64,000 nt of DNA from Luteimonas kalidii (GCF_029887935.1 NZ_JARXRO010000011.1:33485-97484), one strand, 5' to 3'; shown: positions 9,000 through 20,320, counted from the stretch's first letter. Notes: a model not told the origin generated them from the sequence alone. Numbers and translations are program-made.

Positions 9000-10492
9000 G
9001 TCGGTCGATGCCGCTCTCGCAGCTGCTGCCCGACGTGGCCGGCGTCCCGGACGGCCTGGCCGTGTCCGGCCTGGTGCTGGACAGCCGCGACGTGCGCGCG
9101 GGCGACGCGTTCGTGGCGATCGGCGGCTTCGGTACCCACGGCCTCCACTTCACCGCCCAGGCTGCAGCCGCCGGTGCCAGCGCGATCCTGTTCGAACCGC
9201 CGGTGCCGGCCGACGTGGCCGCGCCGCCCGCCGATGCGATCGCCGTGCCCGGCCTGCGCGCGCGGATGGGCGCGATGGCGGACACGTTCCACGGCCGGCC
9301 CTCGGCACGCATGACCACCATCGGCGTCACCGGCACCAGCGGCAAGACCTCCACCGTGCAGCTGCTGGCGCAGGCGCTGGAGCTGTGCGGCATGCGCAGC
9401 GGCACCATCGGCACGCTGGGCGCCGGGCTGTACGGGCAGGCGCGCGCCACCGGCTTCACCACGCCGCTGGTACTGCAGACGCACGCATTGCTGGCCGAGC
9501 TGCAGGACGCCGGCGCCCAGGCGGTGGCGATGGAAGTGAGCTCGCACGCGCTCGACCAGGGCCGCGTGGACCAGGTGCATTTCGCGGTCGGCGTGTTCAC
9601 CAATCTCAGCCGCGACCATCTCGACTACCACGGCGACATGGAGACCTACGGCGCTGCGAAGGCGAAGCTGTTCGCCACGCCTGGCCTGCGCGCGGCGGTG
9701 GTCAACCTGGACGACGCCTACGGCCGCCGGCTGTTCGCCACGCTGCCGCGCGCGCTGCACGCGATCGGCACCAGCGCGCGCGGCGCCGACGATGCGCAGG
9801 TGCGTGCCACCGGCGTGACCCTCGATGCGGATGGCATCGTGTTCGACCTGCACCTGGGCGGCGCCACGCGCCGCGTGGCCTCGCCGCTGCTGGGGCGCTT
9901 CAACGTCGACAACCTGCTGGTCGTGGCGGGCGTGCTGCACGCGCTCGGCCACACGCCCGACGCCATCGCCGGCGTCCTCGGGCGACTGGCGCCGATCCCC
10001 GGACGCATGAACCGGCTCGGTGGCGGCGACCGGCCGCTGGTCGTGATCGACTACTCGCACAAGCCCGACCCGCTGGAACAGGCGCTGCAGTCGCTGCGCG
10101 GCCACCTGCGGGGGCGCCTGGTCTGCGTGTTCGGCTGCGGCGGCGAGCGCGACGCCGGCAAGCGGCCGCTGATGGCCGCGATCGCCGAGCGCCTGGCCGA
10201 CGAGGTGGTGGTGACCGACGACAATCCGCGCGGCGAGGACGGGGACGCGATCGTGGCCGGGATCATGGCCGGGTTCGAACAGCCGGCGCAGGTGCGGGTG
10301 GAGCGTGACCGGCGCGCCGCGATCGCCGGCGCCATCGGTCGCGCCCGGGCCGGCGACATCGTGCTGGTCGCGGGCAAGGGCCACGAGGCCTACCAGGACG
10401 TGGCGGGCGTGAAGCATCCGTTCGACGACAGCGTGGTCGCGCGCGAGGCGCTGCAGGGCCGTGACGCCGGCGCAGCAGGGGTGGACGCATGA
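8996..10492 (+). CDS. murE: UDP-MurNAc-tripeptide synthetase MurE (meso-DAP type)
   Basis: 498 residues. The ATP loop G113TSGKTS119 and the D409NPR412 motif are present. DNPR marks ligases that add meso-diaminopimelate rather than lysine, so the cell wall should be DAP type. The GTG start overlaps the ftsI stop by GTGA. An ATG four codons later (9008) is an alternative. Its product is the substrate of MurF, encoded next with an ATGA overlap. Confidence 0.96.
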   Translation: MSRSMPLSQLLPDVAGVPDGLAVSGLVLDSRDVRAGDAFVAIGGFGTHGLHFTAQAAAAGASAILFEPPVPADVAAPPADAIAVPGLRARMGAMADTFHGRPSARMTTIGVTGTSGKTSTVQLLAQALELCGMRSGTIGTLGAGLYGQARATGFTTPLVLQTHALLAELQDAGAQAVAMEVSSHALDQGRVDQVHFAVGVFTNLSRDHLDYHGDMETYGAAKAKLFATPGLRAAVVNLDDAYGRRLFATLPRALHAIGTSARGADDAQVRATGVTLDADGIVFDLHLGGATRRVASPLLGRFNVDNLLVVAGVLHALGHTPDAIAGVLGRLAPIPGRMNRLGGGDRPLVVIDYSHKPDPLEQALQSLRGHLRGRLVCVFGCGGERDAGKRPLMAAIAERLADEVVVTDDNPRGEDGDAIVAGIMAGFEQPAQVRVERDRRAAIAGAIGRARAGDIVLVAGKGHEAYQDVAGVKHPFDDSVVAREALQGRDAGAAGVDA

Positions 10493-11877
10493 ACCCGTTG
10501 CCGCTGTCGCGCATCGCCCAGTGGACCAACGGCCGTCTGCATGCGGCCGGTCAGGTCGACGACATGCTGATCGACGCGGTCGAGACCGACACCCGCACGC
10601 TCGACGCGCGCGATGGCCGCGCGGCGCTGTTCATCGCGCTCAAGGGCCCCAACTTCGACGGCCACGATCACGTCGCCGCGGCCGCCCGCCAGGGCGCGCG
10701 CGCCGCGCTGGTCTCGCGCGAGGTGGACGCGCCGCTGCCGCTGGTGGTGGTGGCCGATACCGAACGCGCGCTGGCGTCGCTGGCCGCGGCCCTGCAGCAC
10801 GCGCGCCGCGGCAGGGTGGTCGGCATCACCGGCAGCAACGGCAAGACCAGCGTCAAGCAGCTCACGCTCGCGATCGCGGCGCGCGCGATGAAGGCCTACG
10901 CCAACCCCGGCAACCGCAACAACGAGATCGGCCTGCCGCTCGCGGTGATCGACGCGCCGGACGACGCGGACGTGGCGATCTACGAGATGGGTGCCGGCAA
11001 GCACAACGACATCGCCTACCTGACGTCCATCGCGCGCCCGGACGTGTCGCTTGTCAACAACATCGCCCCCGCGCACCTGGAGCGCATGCAGAGCCTGCTC
11101 GGGATCGCCGACACCAAGGCCGCGATCTACGACGCGCTGCCGCACGACGGGGTGGCGGTGATCAACGCCGACGACGCGTTTGCGCCGTACTTCGCCGAGC
11201 GCGCGCACGGGCGCCGTCTGCTGCGCTTCGGCCTCGAGGCCAGCGCGGACGTGACCGCCCGCGACATCCGGCTGGACGAGGAGGGCTCGCACTTCACCCT
11301 GGTCACGCCGGCCGGCAGCGCCACGGTCGCGCTGCCGCTGCCCGGACGCCACAACATCTCCAACGCGCTGGCCGCAGCTGCCATCGCGCTCGCGCTCGAC
11401 GTGCCGCTGGCGACCATTGCCGAGGCGCTGTCGACGGCAGAGCCGGTCAAGGGCCGCCTGGTGCGCCATCGCCTGGCCAACGGTGCGGTGCTGATCGACG
11501 ACAGCTACAACGCCAACCCGGGTTCGCTCAGCGCCGCGATCGACACCCTCGCCGCCACCGGCGGCGAGCGCTGGCTGGTGATGGGCGACATGCGCGAACT
11601 GGGCGACGACGCGGTCGCGCTGCATGCCGAGGCGGGTCGTCGGGCGAGCCGCGCCGGCCTCACGCGCCTGTACGCGGTGGGGCCGCTGAGCGCCGCCGCG
11701 GTCGAGGCCTACGGCGAGGGCGCTCGCCACTTCGACAGTCACGGCGCGCTGGTGGACGCGCTGCGCGTCGACCTGCATGCGGGCGTACGCCTGCTGGTGA
11801 AGGGCTCGCGAGGCAGCGCGATGGACCGCGTGGTCGCCGCACTGCTGCCGGAACAGGGGACATCGGATGCTGCTTGA
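10489..11877 (+). CDS. murF: UDP-MurNAc-tripeptide:D-Ala-D-Ala ligase MurF
   Basis: 462 residues with the Mur ligase ATP loop G115SNGKTS121, then the central [13 protein letters not shown] segment of MurF and the C-terminal [11 protein letters not shown] motif. It adds D-alanyl-D-alanine made by Ddl (15728) to the tripeptide. It overlaps mraY by 11 bases, so translation of the two is probably coupled. Confidence 0.97.
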   Translation: MNPLPLSRIAQWTNGRLHAAGQVDDMLIDAVETDTRTLDARDGRAALFIALKGPNFDGHDHVAAAARQGARAALVSREVDAPLPLVVVADTERALASLAAALQHARRGRVVGITGSNGKTSVKQLTLAIAARAMKAYANPGNRNNEIGLPLAVIDAPDDADVAIYEMGAGKHNDIAYLTSIARPDVSLVNNIAPAHLERMQSLLGIADTKAAIYDALPHDGVAVINADDAFAPYFAERAHGRRLLRFGLEASADVTARDIRLDEEGSHFTLVTPAGSATVALPLPGRHNISNALAAAAIALALDVPLATIAEALSTAEPVKGRLVRHRLANGAVLIDDSYNANPGSLSAAIDTLAATGGERWLVMGDMRELGDDAVALHAEAGRRASRAGLTRLYAVGPLSAAAVEAYGEGARHFDSHGALVDALRVDLHAGVRLLVKGSRGSAMDRVVAALLPEQGTSDAA

Positions 11878-12952
11878 ACTCACCCGCTGGCTGCAGCAGG
11901 TCGAGGGCCTGTTCGGGCTGTTCGGCTACCTGACCTTCCGCGGCATCCTCGCCGCGCTCACCGCGCTGTTGCTGTCGCTGTGGTGGGGTCCGGCGGTGAT
12001 CCGCAAGCTCGCCCAGTACAAGGGCGGACAGCCGATCCGCCAGGACGGGCCGCAGTCGCACTTCTCCAAGGCCGGCACGCCGACGATGGGCGGCGCGCTG
12101 ATCCTGTTCACCATCACCGCCTCGGTGCTGCTGTGGGGCGACCTGCGCAACAAGTACGTCTGGGTGGTGCTGCTGGTGATGCTCGCCTTCGGCGCGATCG
12201 GCTGGTACGACGACTGGATCAAGATCGTGCGGCGCGACCCGAACGGGCTGAAGTCGCGCTGGAAGTACCTGCTGCAGTCGATCTTCGGCCTCGCCGCCGG
12301 GCTGTACCTGTATCTCTATGCCGACGTCCCCGCGGCGACCAACTTCTACGTGCCGCTGTTCAAGTCGATCGCGCTGCCGCTGGGCGGGATCGCGTTCGTC
12401 GCCATCGCGTACTTCTGGATCGTCGGCTTCTCCAACGCGGTCAACCTCACCGATGGCCTCGACGGGCTCGCGATCATGCCGACCGTGCTGGTCGCCGGCG
12501 GCATTGCCGTGTTCGCCTACGCCTCCGGCCACGCCGAGTTCTCGCGCTACCTGCAGATCCCGCCGGTGCCGGGCGCGGGCGAGCTGATCATCATCTGCGC
12601 CGCGATCGCCGGCGCCGGGCTGGGCTTCCTGTGGTTCAACACCTACCCGGCGATGGTGTTCATGGGCGACATCGGCGCGCTGGCGCTGGGCGCGGTGCTC
12701 GGCACCATGGCCGTGATCGTGCGCCAGGAGCTGGTGCTGGTGATCATGGGCGGCATCTTCGTGATCGAGACGCTGTCGGTGATGATCCAGGTCGCCAGCT
12801 TCAAGCTCACCGGCAAGCGCGTGTTCCGGATGGCGCCCATCCACCACCACTTCGAGCTCAAGGGCTGGCCCGAGCCCCGCGTGATCGTGCGCTTCTGGAT
12901 CATCTCGGTGATCCTGGTGCTGGTCGGGCTCGCCACGTTGAAGGTGCGCTGA
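11867..12952 (+). CDS. mraY: Phospho-MurNAc-pentapeptide transferase MraY
   Basis: 361 residues, about ten membrane segments. The motifs are those of Mra[23 protein letters not shown] (the paired Asp), [10 protein letters not shown] and [11 protein letters not shown], with the basic loop [10 protein letters not shown] near the C-terminus. It transfers phospho-MurNAc-pentapeptide to undecaprenyl phosphate to make lipid I in the inner membrane. In most proteobacteria murD follows here. In this window ftsW follows instead, joined by an ATG that shares the stop's last base. Confidence 0.97.
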   Translation: MLLELTRWLQQVEGLFGLFGYLTFRGILAALTALLLSLWWGPAVIRKLAQYKGGQPIRQDGPQSHFSKAGTPTMGGALILFTITASVLLWGDLRNKYVWVVLLVMLAFGAIGWYDDWIKIVRRDPNGLKSRWKYLLQSIFGLAAGLYLYLYADVPAATNFYVPLFKSIALPLGGIAFVAIAYFWIVGFSNAVNLTDGLDGLAIMPTVLVAGGIAVFAYASGHAEFSRYLQIPPVPGAGELIIICAAIAGAGLGFLWFNTYPAMVFMGDIGALALGAVLGTMAVIVRQELVLVIMGGIFVIETLSVMIQVASFKLTGKRVFRMAPIHHHFELKGWPEPRVIVRFWIISVILVLVGLATLKVR

Positions 12953-14286
12953 TGGCCGTGACCGCCGACTCCCGCGCGTTCGAAGGTGGCCGCCAGGCCA
13001 CCCGGCTGGACGCGATCGACGGCCGCTACGACGGCTGGCTGGTCGCCATCGCGCTCGCGATCGCGGCGTTCGGCGTGGTGATGGTGGCGTCGAGTTCGAT
13101 CGCCGTGGCCGAGAACCTCGGCCAGGGCCCGTTCTACTTCCTGGTGCGGCACGTGGTGTTCCTGGCCGTGGGCATCGGCCTGTGCGCGGTGGTGATGCGC
13201 ACGGACCTGAAGCTGGTGGAGCGCTACCCGCAGGCGCTGCTCGGCGCGTGCGTGCTGATGCTGCTGATGGTGTTCGTGCCCGGGCTGGGCCACACCGTCA
13301 ACGGCGCGCGGCGCTGGGTGAACCTCGGCGTTTCGAACTTCCAGATGGTCGAGGCGGTCAAGATCCTCTACCTGGTGTGGCTGGCGAGCTACCTGGTGCG
13401 CTTCCGCGACGACGTCAACGCCACCTGGGGCGCGATGCTCAAGCCGATCGGCGTGGCGACGCTGCTGGTGATCCTGCTGCTGGCGCAGCCGGACTTCGGT
13501 TCGGCCACGATGCTGCTCGCGGTCACCGCCGGCATGCTCGTGCTCGGCGGCGGCCACCTGAAGCGGATGATGCTGCCGGTGCTGCTGCTGCTCCCGGCGC
13601 TGGTCGCGGTGGCGGTGATCGAGCCCTACCGCCTGCGCCGCATCACCTCGTTCTGGAATCCCTGGGAAGACCAGCTCGGCGCCGGCTACCAGCTCAGCAA
13701 CGCGCTGATGGCGATCGGACGCGGCGAGCTCACCGGCGTCGGCCTGGGGGCGTCGATCCAGAAGCTGTCCTACCTGCCCGAGGCGCATACCGACTTCATC
13801 TTCTCGGTGATCGGCGAGGAACTGGGCTTCATCGGCCTGGTGTGCGTGGTCGCGCTGTTCGCCGCGCTGGTGGGCCGTGCGCTGTGGATCGGCTACCGCT
13901 GCGTGGAGATGCGGCGGCACTTCGCCGGCTACGTCGCCTTCGGTGTGGCGCTGATGATCGGACTGCAGAGCCTGGTGTCGATGGGCGTCAATCTCGGCCT
14001 GCTGCCGACCAAGGGCCTGACCCTGCCGCTGATCTCGTCCGGCGGTTCGAGCGTGATGATGACCTGCGTGGCGATCGGCCTGCTGCTGCGGGTCTCGTTC
14101 GAGCTCGATCGCGCGCAGCGCCAGGTCGCGCGCCTGCGTGGCGAAGGCGCCAGGCCGGGTCCCGGCGAATCCGCGCCGCCCCCGACCACGCAACCGCTGC
14201 CGGCCGCGGTCGCCGGTGCGCTCGGGACCAGCCGACTGCGCCCGCGGATCGAGCCGACCCTGGGCAGCCTCGGGAGGAACGCATGA
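12952..14286 (+). CDS. ftsW: Septal peptidoglycan glycosyltransferase FtsW
   Basis: 444 residues of the SEDS family, with about ten membrane segments. Family marks include GARRWVNLG, QPDFGSA, EAHTDFIFSVIGEELGFIG and KGLTLPLISSGGSS. It polymerises lipid II at the septum with FtsI. A Pro/Ala-rich cytoplasmic tail of about 55 residues ends in TSRLRPRIEPTLGS, a tail I recall from Xanthomonadaceae FtsW. The stop overlaps the ATG of murC directly. The gene murG, which I would expect between ftsW and murC, is not there. Confidence 0.96.
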   Translation: MAVTADSRAFEGGRQATRLDAIDGRYDGWLVAIALAIAAFGVVMVASSSIAVAENLGQGPFYFLVRHVVFLAVGIGLCAVVMRTDLKLVERYPQALLGACVLMLLMVFVPGLGHTVNGARRWVNLGVSNFQMVEAVKILYLVWLASYLVRFRDDVNATWGAMLKPIGVATLLVILLLAQPDFGSATMLLAVTAGMLVLGGGHLKRMMLPVLLLLPALVAVAVIEPYRLRRITSFWNPWEDQLGAGYQLSNALMAIGRGELTGVGLGASIQKLSYLPEAHTDFIFSVIGEELGFIGLVCVVALFAALVGRALWIGYRCVEMRRHFAGYVAFGVALMIGLQSLVSMGVNLGLLPTKGLTLPLISSGGSSVMMTCVAIGLLLRVSFELDRAQRQVARLRGEGARPGPGESAPPPTTQPLPAAVAGALGTSRLRPRIEPTLGSLGRNA

Positions 14287-15731
14287 TCCGGCGCCTGCTC
14301 GCCGCGCGCGAGATGACCAAGGAGGGCATCGCCCGCTCGTTCTCGCGCGTGCACTTCGTCGGCATCGGCGGCGCCGGCATGAGCGGCATCGCCGAGGTGC
14401 TGTGCACGCTCGGCTACAAGGTGTCCGGATCCGACACCGCCGACAGCGCCACCACGCGCCGCCTGGCCGGGCTCGGCGCCACCGTGCACCGCGGGCATTC
14501 GGCGGCGAACGTGCTGGGCACCGACTGCGTCGTAGTCTCCAGTGCGATCCGTCACGACAACCCCGAGCTGATGGAAGCGCGCTCGCAGCGCATCCCGATC
14601 GTGCCGCGTGCCGAGATGCTGGCCGAGCTGATGCGCTTCCGCCGCGGCATCGCGGTGGCCGGCACCCACGGCAAGACCACCACCACCTCGCTGACCGCGA
14701 GCGTGCTGGGCGAGGGCGGCCTCGATCCGACCTTCGTCATCGGCGGCCAGCTGCTCGCCGCCGGGGCGAATGCACGGCTTGGCAGCGGCGACTGGCTGGT
14801 GGCCGAGGCCGACGAGAGCGACGGCAGCTTCCTGCGCCTGAATCCGCTGATCGCGGTGGTCACCAACATCGATGCCGATCATCTGGAGAACTACGGCGGT
14901 GATTTCGCCCGGGTCCAGGCCGCGTTCTCCGAGTTCCTGCACCGGCTGCCGTTCTACGGCCTGGCGGTGCTGTGCATCGACGATCCCGAAGTGGCGAAGC
15001 TTGCGCAGGACATGCCGCGCCACGCGATGACCTACGGCCTGCGCGAGACCGCCGACGTGCGCGCCGAGGAAGTGACCCAGCACGGTGCCGCGATGCGCTT
15101 CACCCTGTGCCTCCCCGACGGCTCGCGCACGCCGGTGACGCTGGCGCTGCCCGGCCGCCACAACGTGCTCAACGCGCTCGCCGCCGCCGCCATCGGCTGG
15201 CAGCTGGGCGTGGAGCCGGGTGCCATCGCCTCGGCGCTGGAATCGTTCGAAGGCATCGGCCGGCGCTTCAACCTGCTCGCCTCGCTGCGCACCGCGCAGG
15301 GGGCACAGGTGCAACTGGTGGACGACTACGGCCATCACCCGAAGGAACTTGCGGCAGTGTTCGATGCCGCGCGTGGCGGCTGGCCGGACCGGCGCCTCGT
15401 GGTGGCATTCCAGCCGCACCGCTACTCGCGCACCCGCGACCAGTTCGATGATTTCGCGGCCGTGCTGTCGGACGTGGACGCGCTGGTGCTGACCGAGGTG
15501 TATCCGGCCGGCGAGGCGCCGATTGCCGGCGCCGATGCCAAGGCGCTGGCGCGCGCGATCCGTGCGCGCGGGCGCATCGATCCGGTGGTGGTCGGCAGCG
15601 CGCAGGAACTGCGCGACGTGCTGCCGGACGTCCTGCAGGACGGCGACCTGCTGCTGATGATGGGCGCGGGCGACATCGGCCACGCCGCCCAGCAGCTGGC
15701 ACGCGACGGCTTCCCGGAGGCGGCGCGATGA
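14283..15731 (+). CDS. murC: UDP-N-acetylmuramate:L-alanine ligase MurC
   Basis: 482 residues. [16 protein letters not shown] near residue 25 and the ATP loop GTHGKTTT are diagnostic of Mur[12 protein letters not shown] and [10 protein letters not shown] follow in the usual order. It starts the stem peptide by adding L-alanine. It overlaps ftsW by ATGA at its start and ddl by ATGA at its end, so nothing has been lost between murC and ddl apart from murB, which is often elsewhere in this group. Confidence 0.97.
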   Translation: MIRRLLAAREMTKEGIARSFSRVHFVGIGGAGMSGIAEVLCTLGYKVSGSDTADSATTRRLAGLGATVHRGHSAANVLGTDCVVVSSAIRHDNPELMEARSQRIPIVPRAEMLAELMRFRRGIAVAGTHGKTTTTSLTASVLGEGGLDPTFVIGGQLLAAGANARLGSGDWLVAEADESDGSFLRLNPLIAVVTNIDADHLENYGGDFARVQAAFSEFLHRLPFYGLAVLCIDDPEVAKLAQDMPRHAMTYGLRETADVRAEEVTQHGAAMRFTLCLPDGSRTPVTLALPGRHNVLNALAAAAIGWQLGVEPGAIASALESFEGIGRRFNLLASLRTAQGAQVQLVDDYGHHPKELAAVFDAARGGWPDRRLVVAFQPHRYSRTRDQFDDFAAVLSDVDALVLTEVYPAGEAPIAGADAKALARAIRARGRIDPVVVGSAQELRDVLPDVLQDGDLLLMMGAGDIGHAAQQLARDGFPEAAR

Positions 15732-16708
15732 GCTTCGTCGTTCCCGCCCCGCGATTCACCGATCCTGCGGTGTTCGGACAGGTGGCCGTGCTGATGGGCG
15801 GCACCAGCGCCGAGCGCGAGGTGTCGCTGCAGTCGGGGCAGGGCGTGCTCGATGCGCTGCGCTCGCGCGGCGTGGACGCGCAGCCGGTCGACGGCATTCC
15901 CGCGCTGGTCGACGCCATCCGCGCCGGCGGCGTCGACCGCGTGTTCAACATCCTGCACGGCAACCGCGGCGGCGGCGAGGACGGCGTGGTGCAGGGCCTG
16001 CTCGAGGCGCTCGGCGTGCCGTACACCGGTCCCGGCGTGCTCGGCAGCGCGCTGACGATGGACAAGGTGCGCACCAAGCAGGTATGGATCGCCGAAGGCC
16101 TGCCGACGCCGCGCTTCCTGCGGCTGCCGCCCGACCGCGACGTGCGCGCGGCGATCGCGGACATCGGCCTGCCGGTGTTCGTGAAGCCTTCCTGCGAAGG
16201 ATCGAGCGTCGGCGTCGCCCGGGTGGCCGACGCGAACGGCATCGAGGACGCGGTGCGCGTCGCGCGCGAGTACGGCGGCGAGATGCTGGTCGAGCCGCTG
16301 GTGGTCGGCGACGAGTTGACCGTCGGGATCCTCGGCGACCTGGCGCTGCCCTCGATCCGCATCGTGCCGAAGGGCGAGTGGTACGACTACCACGCCAAGT
16401 ACGTGTCCGACGACACCCGCTACCTGTGCCCCGGCCTGGAGGGCGACGAGGAGGCGCGCATCGGCGAGATCGCGTTGGCGGCGTTCCGCGCGGCGGGCTG
16501 CAGCGGCTGGGGCCGCGTCGATCTGATGCGCGATCGCGCCAGCGGCGAACTGCTGCTGCTCGAAGTGAACACCGCGCCCGGCATGACCAGCCACTCGCTG
16601 GTGCCGAAGGCCGCCGCGCAGGTCGGCATCGACTACGCCGACCTGTGCTGGCGCGTGCTTGAACAGACGGTCCCCGCCGATGCCGCGTCGACGGGAGGCG
16701 CCGCATGA
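15728..16708 (+). CDS. ddl: D-alanine:D-alanine ligase
   Basis: 326 residues, ATP-grasp fold. [15 protein letters not shown] at the N-terminus, [14 protein letters not shown] in the ATP site, and [19 protein letters not shown] at the metal and omega-loop end are all intact. It makes the D-Ala-D-Ala dipeptide used by MurF. It ends with an ATGA overlap into ftsQ. Confidence 0.97.
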   Translation: MSFVVPAPRFTDPAVFGQVAVLMGGTSAEREVSLQSGQGVLDALRSRGVDAQPVDGIPALVDAIRAGGVDRVFNILHGNRGGGEDGVVQGLLEALGVPYTGPGVLGSALTMDKVRTKQVWIAEGLPTPRFLRLPPDRDVRAAIADIGLPVFVKPSCEGSSVGVARVADANGIEDAVRVAREYGGEMLVEPLVVGDELTVGILGDLALPSIRIVPKGEWYDYHAKYVSDDTRYLCPGLEGDEEARIGEIALAAFRAAGCSGWGRVDLMRDRASGELLLLEVNTAPGMTSHSLVPKAAAQVGIDYADLCWRVLEQTVPADAASTGGAA

Positions 16709-17550
16709 TCCGCCGCACCCTCCAGGTCGTCGCCTGGGCGCTGGCGATCGCGCTGGTCGCGCTGCCGGTGGTGGCGCTGGTCAACGGCTGGATCGGCGCC
16801 GAGCGCTGGCCGTTGCGCACGCTGCGCGTGACCGACGGCCTGGAGCGCGTCGATCCCGAGCGCCTGCGCGAAGTGCTGCTGCCGCACGCCTCGTCCGGCT
16901 TCTTCGCCGTGAGGCTCGACCACGCCCAGGCCGCCGTCGCGCGCCTGCCCTGGGTCGAACATGCCGAAGTGCGCAAGCTGTGGCCGGACGTGCTGGAAGT
17001 GCGCATCGTCGAGCACCGTCCGTTCGCCCGCTGGGGCAGCGAACGTCTGCTGTCCGAGCAGGGCCGCCTGTTCCCCGTCGCCGGCATCGACGTGCCTGCC
17101 GGCCTGCCGGAGCTGCAGGGTCCCGATGCCCGCGTGCCGGACGTGGTGGCGCTCTACAACGAAGCGCGCGAACTGTTCGTCCCCGGCGGGTTCGCCGTCG
17201 CGAAGCTCGCGCTGGACCGCCGCGACAGCTGGTCTCTCACGCTCGACAACGGCGTCGAGGTGACGGTCGGCAGCCAGGAAGCGCGGCTGCGCCTGCAGCG
17301 CTTCGCCCGCGTGCTCCCTCAGCTGCTGACGCGCGCGCCGCAGCCGCTGCGCCGCGCGGACCTGCGCTACACCAACGGCTTCGCGCTGGAGTGGGCGACA
17401 CCGGATGCCGATGGCGATGCCGCCGACGCGGCCGTCGTCCCCGGCACAACGACCGCGCGGCTCGCATCGGCCACGCGCCGCGAGGCCATCGGCCCGCGCC
17501 CGCACGCGAACCGCGCCCCCCGATCCCCCGTTTCCGGCTCCAACACATGA
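16705..17550 (+). CDS. ftsQ: Cell division protein FtsQ
   Basis: 281 residues. It has a short cytoplasmic end, one membrane segment (about 8-28), then a POTRA domain beginning [23 protein letters not shown] and an FtsQ beta domain with [26 protein letters not shown]. The C-terminus is a long Ala/Arg-rich disordered tail. It scaffolds the divisome as part of FtsQLB. The stop overlaps the ftsA ATG. Confidence 0.95.
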   Translation: MIRRTLQVVAWALAIALVALPVVALVNGWIGAERWPLRTLRVTDGLERVDPERLREVLLPHASSGFFAVRLDHAQAAVARLPWVEHAEVRKLWPDVLEVRIVEHRPFARWGSERLLSEQGRLFPVAGIDVPAGLPELQGPDARVPDVVALYNEARELFVPGGFAVAKLALDRRDSWSLTLDNGVEVTVGSQEARLRLQRFARVLPQLLTRAPQPLRRADLRYTNGFALEWATPDADGDAADAAVVPGTTTARLASATRREAIGPRPHANRAPRSPVSGSNT

Positions 17551-18782
17551 ACCGCAAAGGCGACAAGGCCCTCATCGTCGGCCTCGACATCGGCACCTCG
17601 AAAGTGGTGGCGCTGGTCGGCGAATATTCGCCCGGCAACCCGATCGAGGTGATCGGCATCGGCTCGCACGAATCGCGCGGGCTCAAGCGCGGCGTGGTGG
17701 TCGACATCGAATCCACCGTGCAGTCGATCCAGCGCGCGGTGGAGGAGGCCGAGCTGATGGCCGGCTGTGAGATCCGCAGCGTCTACGCATCGATCTCCGG
17801 CAACCACGTGCAGTGCCGCAACTCCAACGGCATCGTGCCGATCCGCGACGGCGAGGTGACCTGGGCCGACCTGGACCGCGTGCTGGACGCGGCCAAGGCG
17901 GTGGCGATCCCGGCCGACCAGAAGATCCTGCACGCGATCCCGCGCGAGTACGTGCTCGACGACTCGCAGGAAGGCATCCGCAACCCGGTCGGCATGACCG
18001 GCGTGCGCCTGGAAGTGCAGGCGCACCTCGTCGTGTGCGCGCAGTCGGCCGCGGCCAACATCAGCAAGTGCGTGCAGCGCTGCGGTCTGTCGATCGACGA
18101 CCTGGTGCTCTCGTCGCTGGCCTCGAGCACCGCGGTGCTGACCGGCGACGAGCGCGAACTGGGCGTGGTGCTGGTGGACATGGGCGCGGGCACCACGGAC
18201 CTGGCGGTGTTCGTGCACGGCGCGATCTGCCACACCGCCTCGCTGCCGATCGCCGGCGACAAGGTCACCGAGGACATCGCGCACATGCTGCGCACGCCCA
18301 CGCCCGAGGCCGAGCAGATCAAGGTGCGCTACGCCTGCGCGCTGGCGCAGCTGGCTACCTCCGAGGAATCGATCCAGGTGCCGAGCGTCGGCGACCGTCC
18401 GCCGCGGCGCCTGCCGCGCCAGTCGCTGGCGCAGGCGGTGCAGGCGCGCTACGAGGAGATCTTCGAGATGGTGCAGGCCGAACTGCGCCGCTCGGGCTTC
18501 GAGCAGCACGTGCGCGCCGGCATGGTCCTCACCGGCGGCGCCGCGAAGATGGAAGGCGTGGTCGAACTGGCCGAGGAAATGCTGCAGATGCCGGTGCGCG
18601 TGGGCATCCCGCAGCACGTCACCGGCCTGGGCGAGGTGGTGAACAACCCGGTCCACGCCACCGGTGTGGGCCTGCTGCTGATGGGCAGCCAGATCGAACA
18701 TCCGCGGCGTCCGTCCCTGCCGGCCGGCAAGGCGGGCAGCCTGCTCAAGAAGGTGGGCAACTGGTTCCGGGGCGAATTCTGA
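17547..18782 (+). CDS. ftsA: Cell division protein FtsA
   Basis: 411 residues of the actin/Hsp70 fold. LIVGLDIGTSKVVALVGE is the phosphate-1 loop, VDMGAGTTDLAVF the phosphate-2 loop and VLTGGAAKMEGVVELAEEML the adenosine motif. The last residues, LLKKVGNWFRGEF, form the amphipathic membrane-targeting helix. It tethers FtsZ to the inner membrane. This is the last of the overlapping genes. 127 bases separate it from ftsZ. Confidence 0.97.
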   Translation: MNRKGDKALIVGLDIGTSKVVALVGEYSPGNPIEVIGIGSHESRGLKRGVVVDIESTVQSIQRAVEEAELMAGCEIRSVYASISGNHVQCRNSNGIVPIRDGEVTWADLDRVLDAAKAVAIPADQKILHAIPREYVLDDSQEGIRNPVGMTGVRLEVQAHLVVCAQSAAANISKCVQRCGLSIDDLVLSSLASSTAVLTGDERELGVVLVDMGAGTTDLAVFVHGAICHTASLPIAGDKVTEDIAHMLRTPTPEAEQIKVRYACALAQLATSEESIQVPSVGDRPPRRLPRQSLAQAVQARYEEIFEMVQAELRRSGFEQHVRAGMVLTGGAAKMEGVVELAEEMLQMPVRVGIPQHVTGLGEVVNNPVHATGVGLLLMGSQIEHPRRPSLPAGKAGSLLKKVGNWFRGEF

Positions 18783-18909
18783 TGCGCACCCGGACCGGCC
18801 ACGCGCGCGGCGACAGGACGAGACGACGACGAAGGCGACGTGTGATTTTCCCAGCGGTTTGCGGCACCCCGGCACGACACGACAATCAATAACTAGAGAG
18901 GACAAGGAC

Positions 18910-20151
18910 ATGGCACATTTCGAACTCGTGGAAAAGATGGCTCCCAACGCCGTGATCAAGGTGATCGGCGTCGGCGGTGGCGGCGGCAACGCGGTCGCGC
19001 ACATGGTCGGCAGCAGCGTCGACGGCGTGGAGTTCATCACCGCCAACACCGACTCGCAGGCGATCAAGAACTGCGGCGCCAAGCTGCAGCTGCAGCTCGG
19101 CACCAACGTCACCAAGGGCCTGGGCGCCGGCGCCAACCCGGAAGTCGGGCGCCAGGCCGCGCTCGAGGATCGCGAGATCATCATGGACGCGCTGCAGGGC
19201 GCCGACATGGTGTTCATCACCGCCGGCATGGGCGGCGGGACCGGCACCGGCGCGGCGCCTGTGGTCGCGCAGCTGGCCAAGGAGATGGGCATCCTGACCG
19301 TGGCCGTGGTGACCAAGCCGTTCCCGTTCGAAGGCCGCCGCCGCATGCAGGTCGCGCTCAAGGGCATCGAGGACCTGTCGGCGCACTGCGACTCGCTGAT
19401 CACGATCCCGAACGAGAAGCTGATCACCGTGCTCGGCCGCAACGCGACCATGATCCAGGCCTTCCGCGCCGCCAACGACGTGCTGCTCGGCGCGGTGCAG
19501 GGCATCGCCGACCTGATCGTGCGCCCGGGCCTGATCAACGTCGACTTCGCAGACGTGCGCACCGTCATGTCCGAGATGGGCCTGGCGATGATGGGCACCG
19601 GCCACGCCCGCGGCGACGACCGCGCGCAGGCCGCGGCCGAAGCGGCGATCCAGAACCCGCTGCTCGACGACGTCAACCTGGCCGGCGCCAACGGCATCCT
19701 GGTCAACATCACCGCCGGCCCGGACTTCACCATGAGCGAGTTCGACGAAGTCGGCCGCACCGTGGAGAACTTCGCCAGCGAGGACGCGACCATCGTCATC
19801 GGCACCGTGCTCGATCCGGACATGGCCGACGACGTCCGCGTGACCGTGGTGGCCACCGGCCTCAACCGCGCGGCCGTGCGCCACAGCGGTCGTCATTCGG
19901 ACCTCGGCCAGACCGACGCCGTGGCGCGCCGCCCGCACGTGCAGCTGATCAACACCGGCAAGCGCGACGGCACCACCGGCATGTTCGTCGAGGACACCAC
20001 CGAGGCCTTCAACCCGGGCAGCAGCATCGCCGCGGGTCTGCGCGGTCGCAGCAGTGCCGCGAGCGAACCGGCTGCGGCGCCGCAGGTGGCCGATTTCGGG
20101 GACAGCAACTACCTCGACATCCCCGCGTTCCTGCGTCGCCAGGCGGACTGA
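18910..20151 (+). CDS. ftsZ: Cell division GTPase FtsZ
   Basis: 413 residues. VIGVGGGGGNAVAHM, the tubulin signature G108GGTGTG114 and NVDFADVRTVM mark the GTPase domain. A variable linker and the conserved C-terminal peptide YLDIPAFLRRQAD (the FtsA/ZipA docking site) end it. The ATG at 18910 follows AGAGAGGACAAGGAC, a good ribosome site. The 127-base gap after ftsA may hold an extra promoter, as is common for ftsZ, but I see no clear boxes. A terminator follows at 20426. Confidence 0.98.
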   Translation: MAHFELVEKMAPNAVIKVIGVGGGGGNAVAHMVGSSVDGVEFITANTDSQAIKNCGAKLQLQLGTNVTKGLGAGANPEVGRQAALEDREIIMDALQGADMVFITAGMGGGTGTGAAPVVAQLAKEMGILTVAVVTKPFPFEGRRRMQVALKGIEDLSAHCDSLITIPNEKLITVLGRNATMIQAFRAANDVLLGAVQGIADLIVRPGLINVDFADVRTVMSEMGLAMMGTGHARGDDRAQAAAEAAIQNPLLDDVNLAGANGILVNITAGPDFTMSEFDEVGRTVENFASEDATIVIGTVLDPDMADDVRVTVVATGLNRAAVRHSGRHSDLGQTDAVARRPHVQLINTGKRDGTTGMFVEDTTEAFNPGSSIAAGLRGRSSAASEPAAAPQVADFGDSNYLDIPAFLRRQAD

Positions 20152-20196
20152 TCTCAGCCCTGTCGGCCGGTCACCTGTCCTGTGCCTCCTGCCTGT

Positions 20197-20320
20197 CCTT
20201 CCCCCGCTCGCGGGGGAAGGCGCCGAAGGCGGAGGGGACACCGGAGCCGTATACGGAACCCTGCGTCTCTCCGCATTTCGTTCTCCGCTCGCGGGGAAGG
20301 TGGCGAAGGCGGATGGGGGC
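20197..20320. repeat. Two tandem GC-hairpin repeats (family 2) downstream of ftsZ
   Basis: Copy A has a perfect hairpin CCTTCCCCCG-CTCG-CGGGGGAAGG (20197-20220) followed by a tail reading CGCCGAAGGCGGAGGGG. Copy B (about 20281-20320) repeats the unit with a decayed stem and the tail GGTGGCGAAGGCGGATGGGG. Related copies lie near 28472, 49016, 52200 and 52274. All are intergenic. This looks like a dispersed extragenic palindromic family. Confidence 0.75.

Noticed and set aside
14100-14286. The possibility that murG is fused to the ftsW tail.
   Set aside because: The FtsW tail is only about 55 Pro/Ala-rich residues, with no GGTGGH-like or other GT28 motif.
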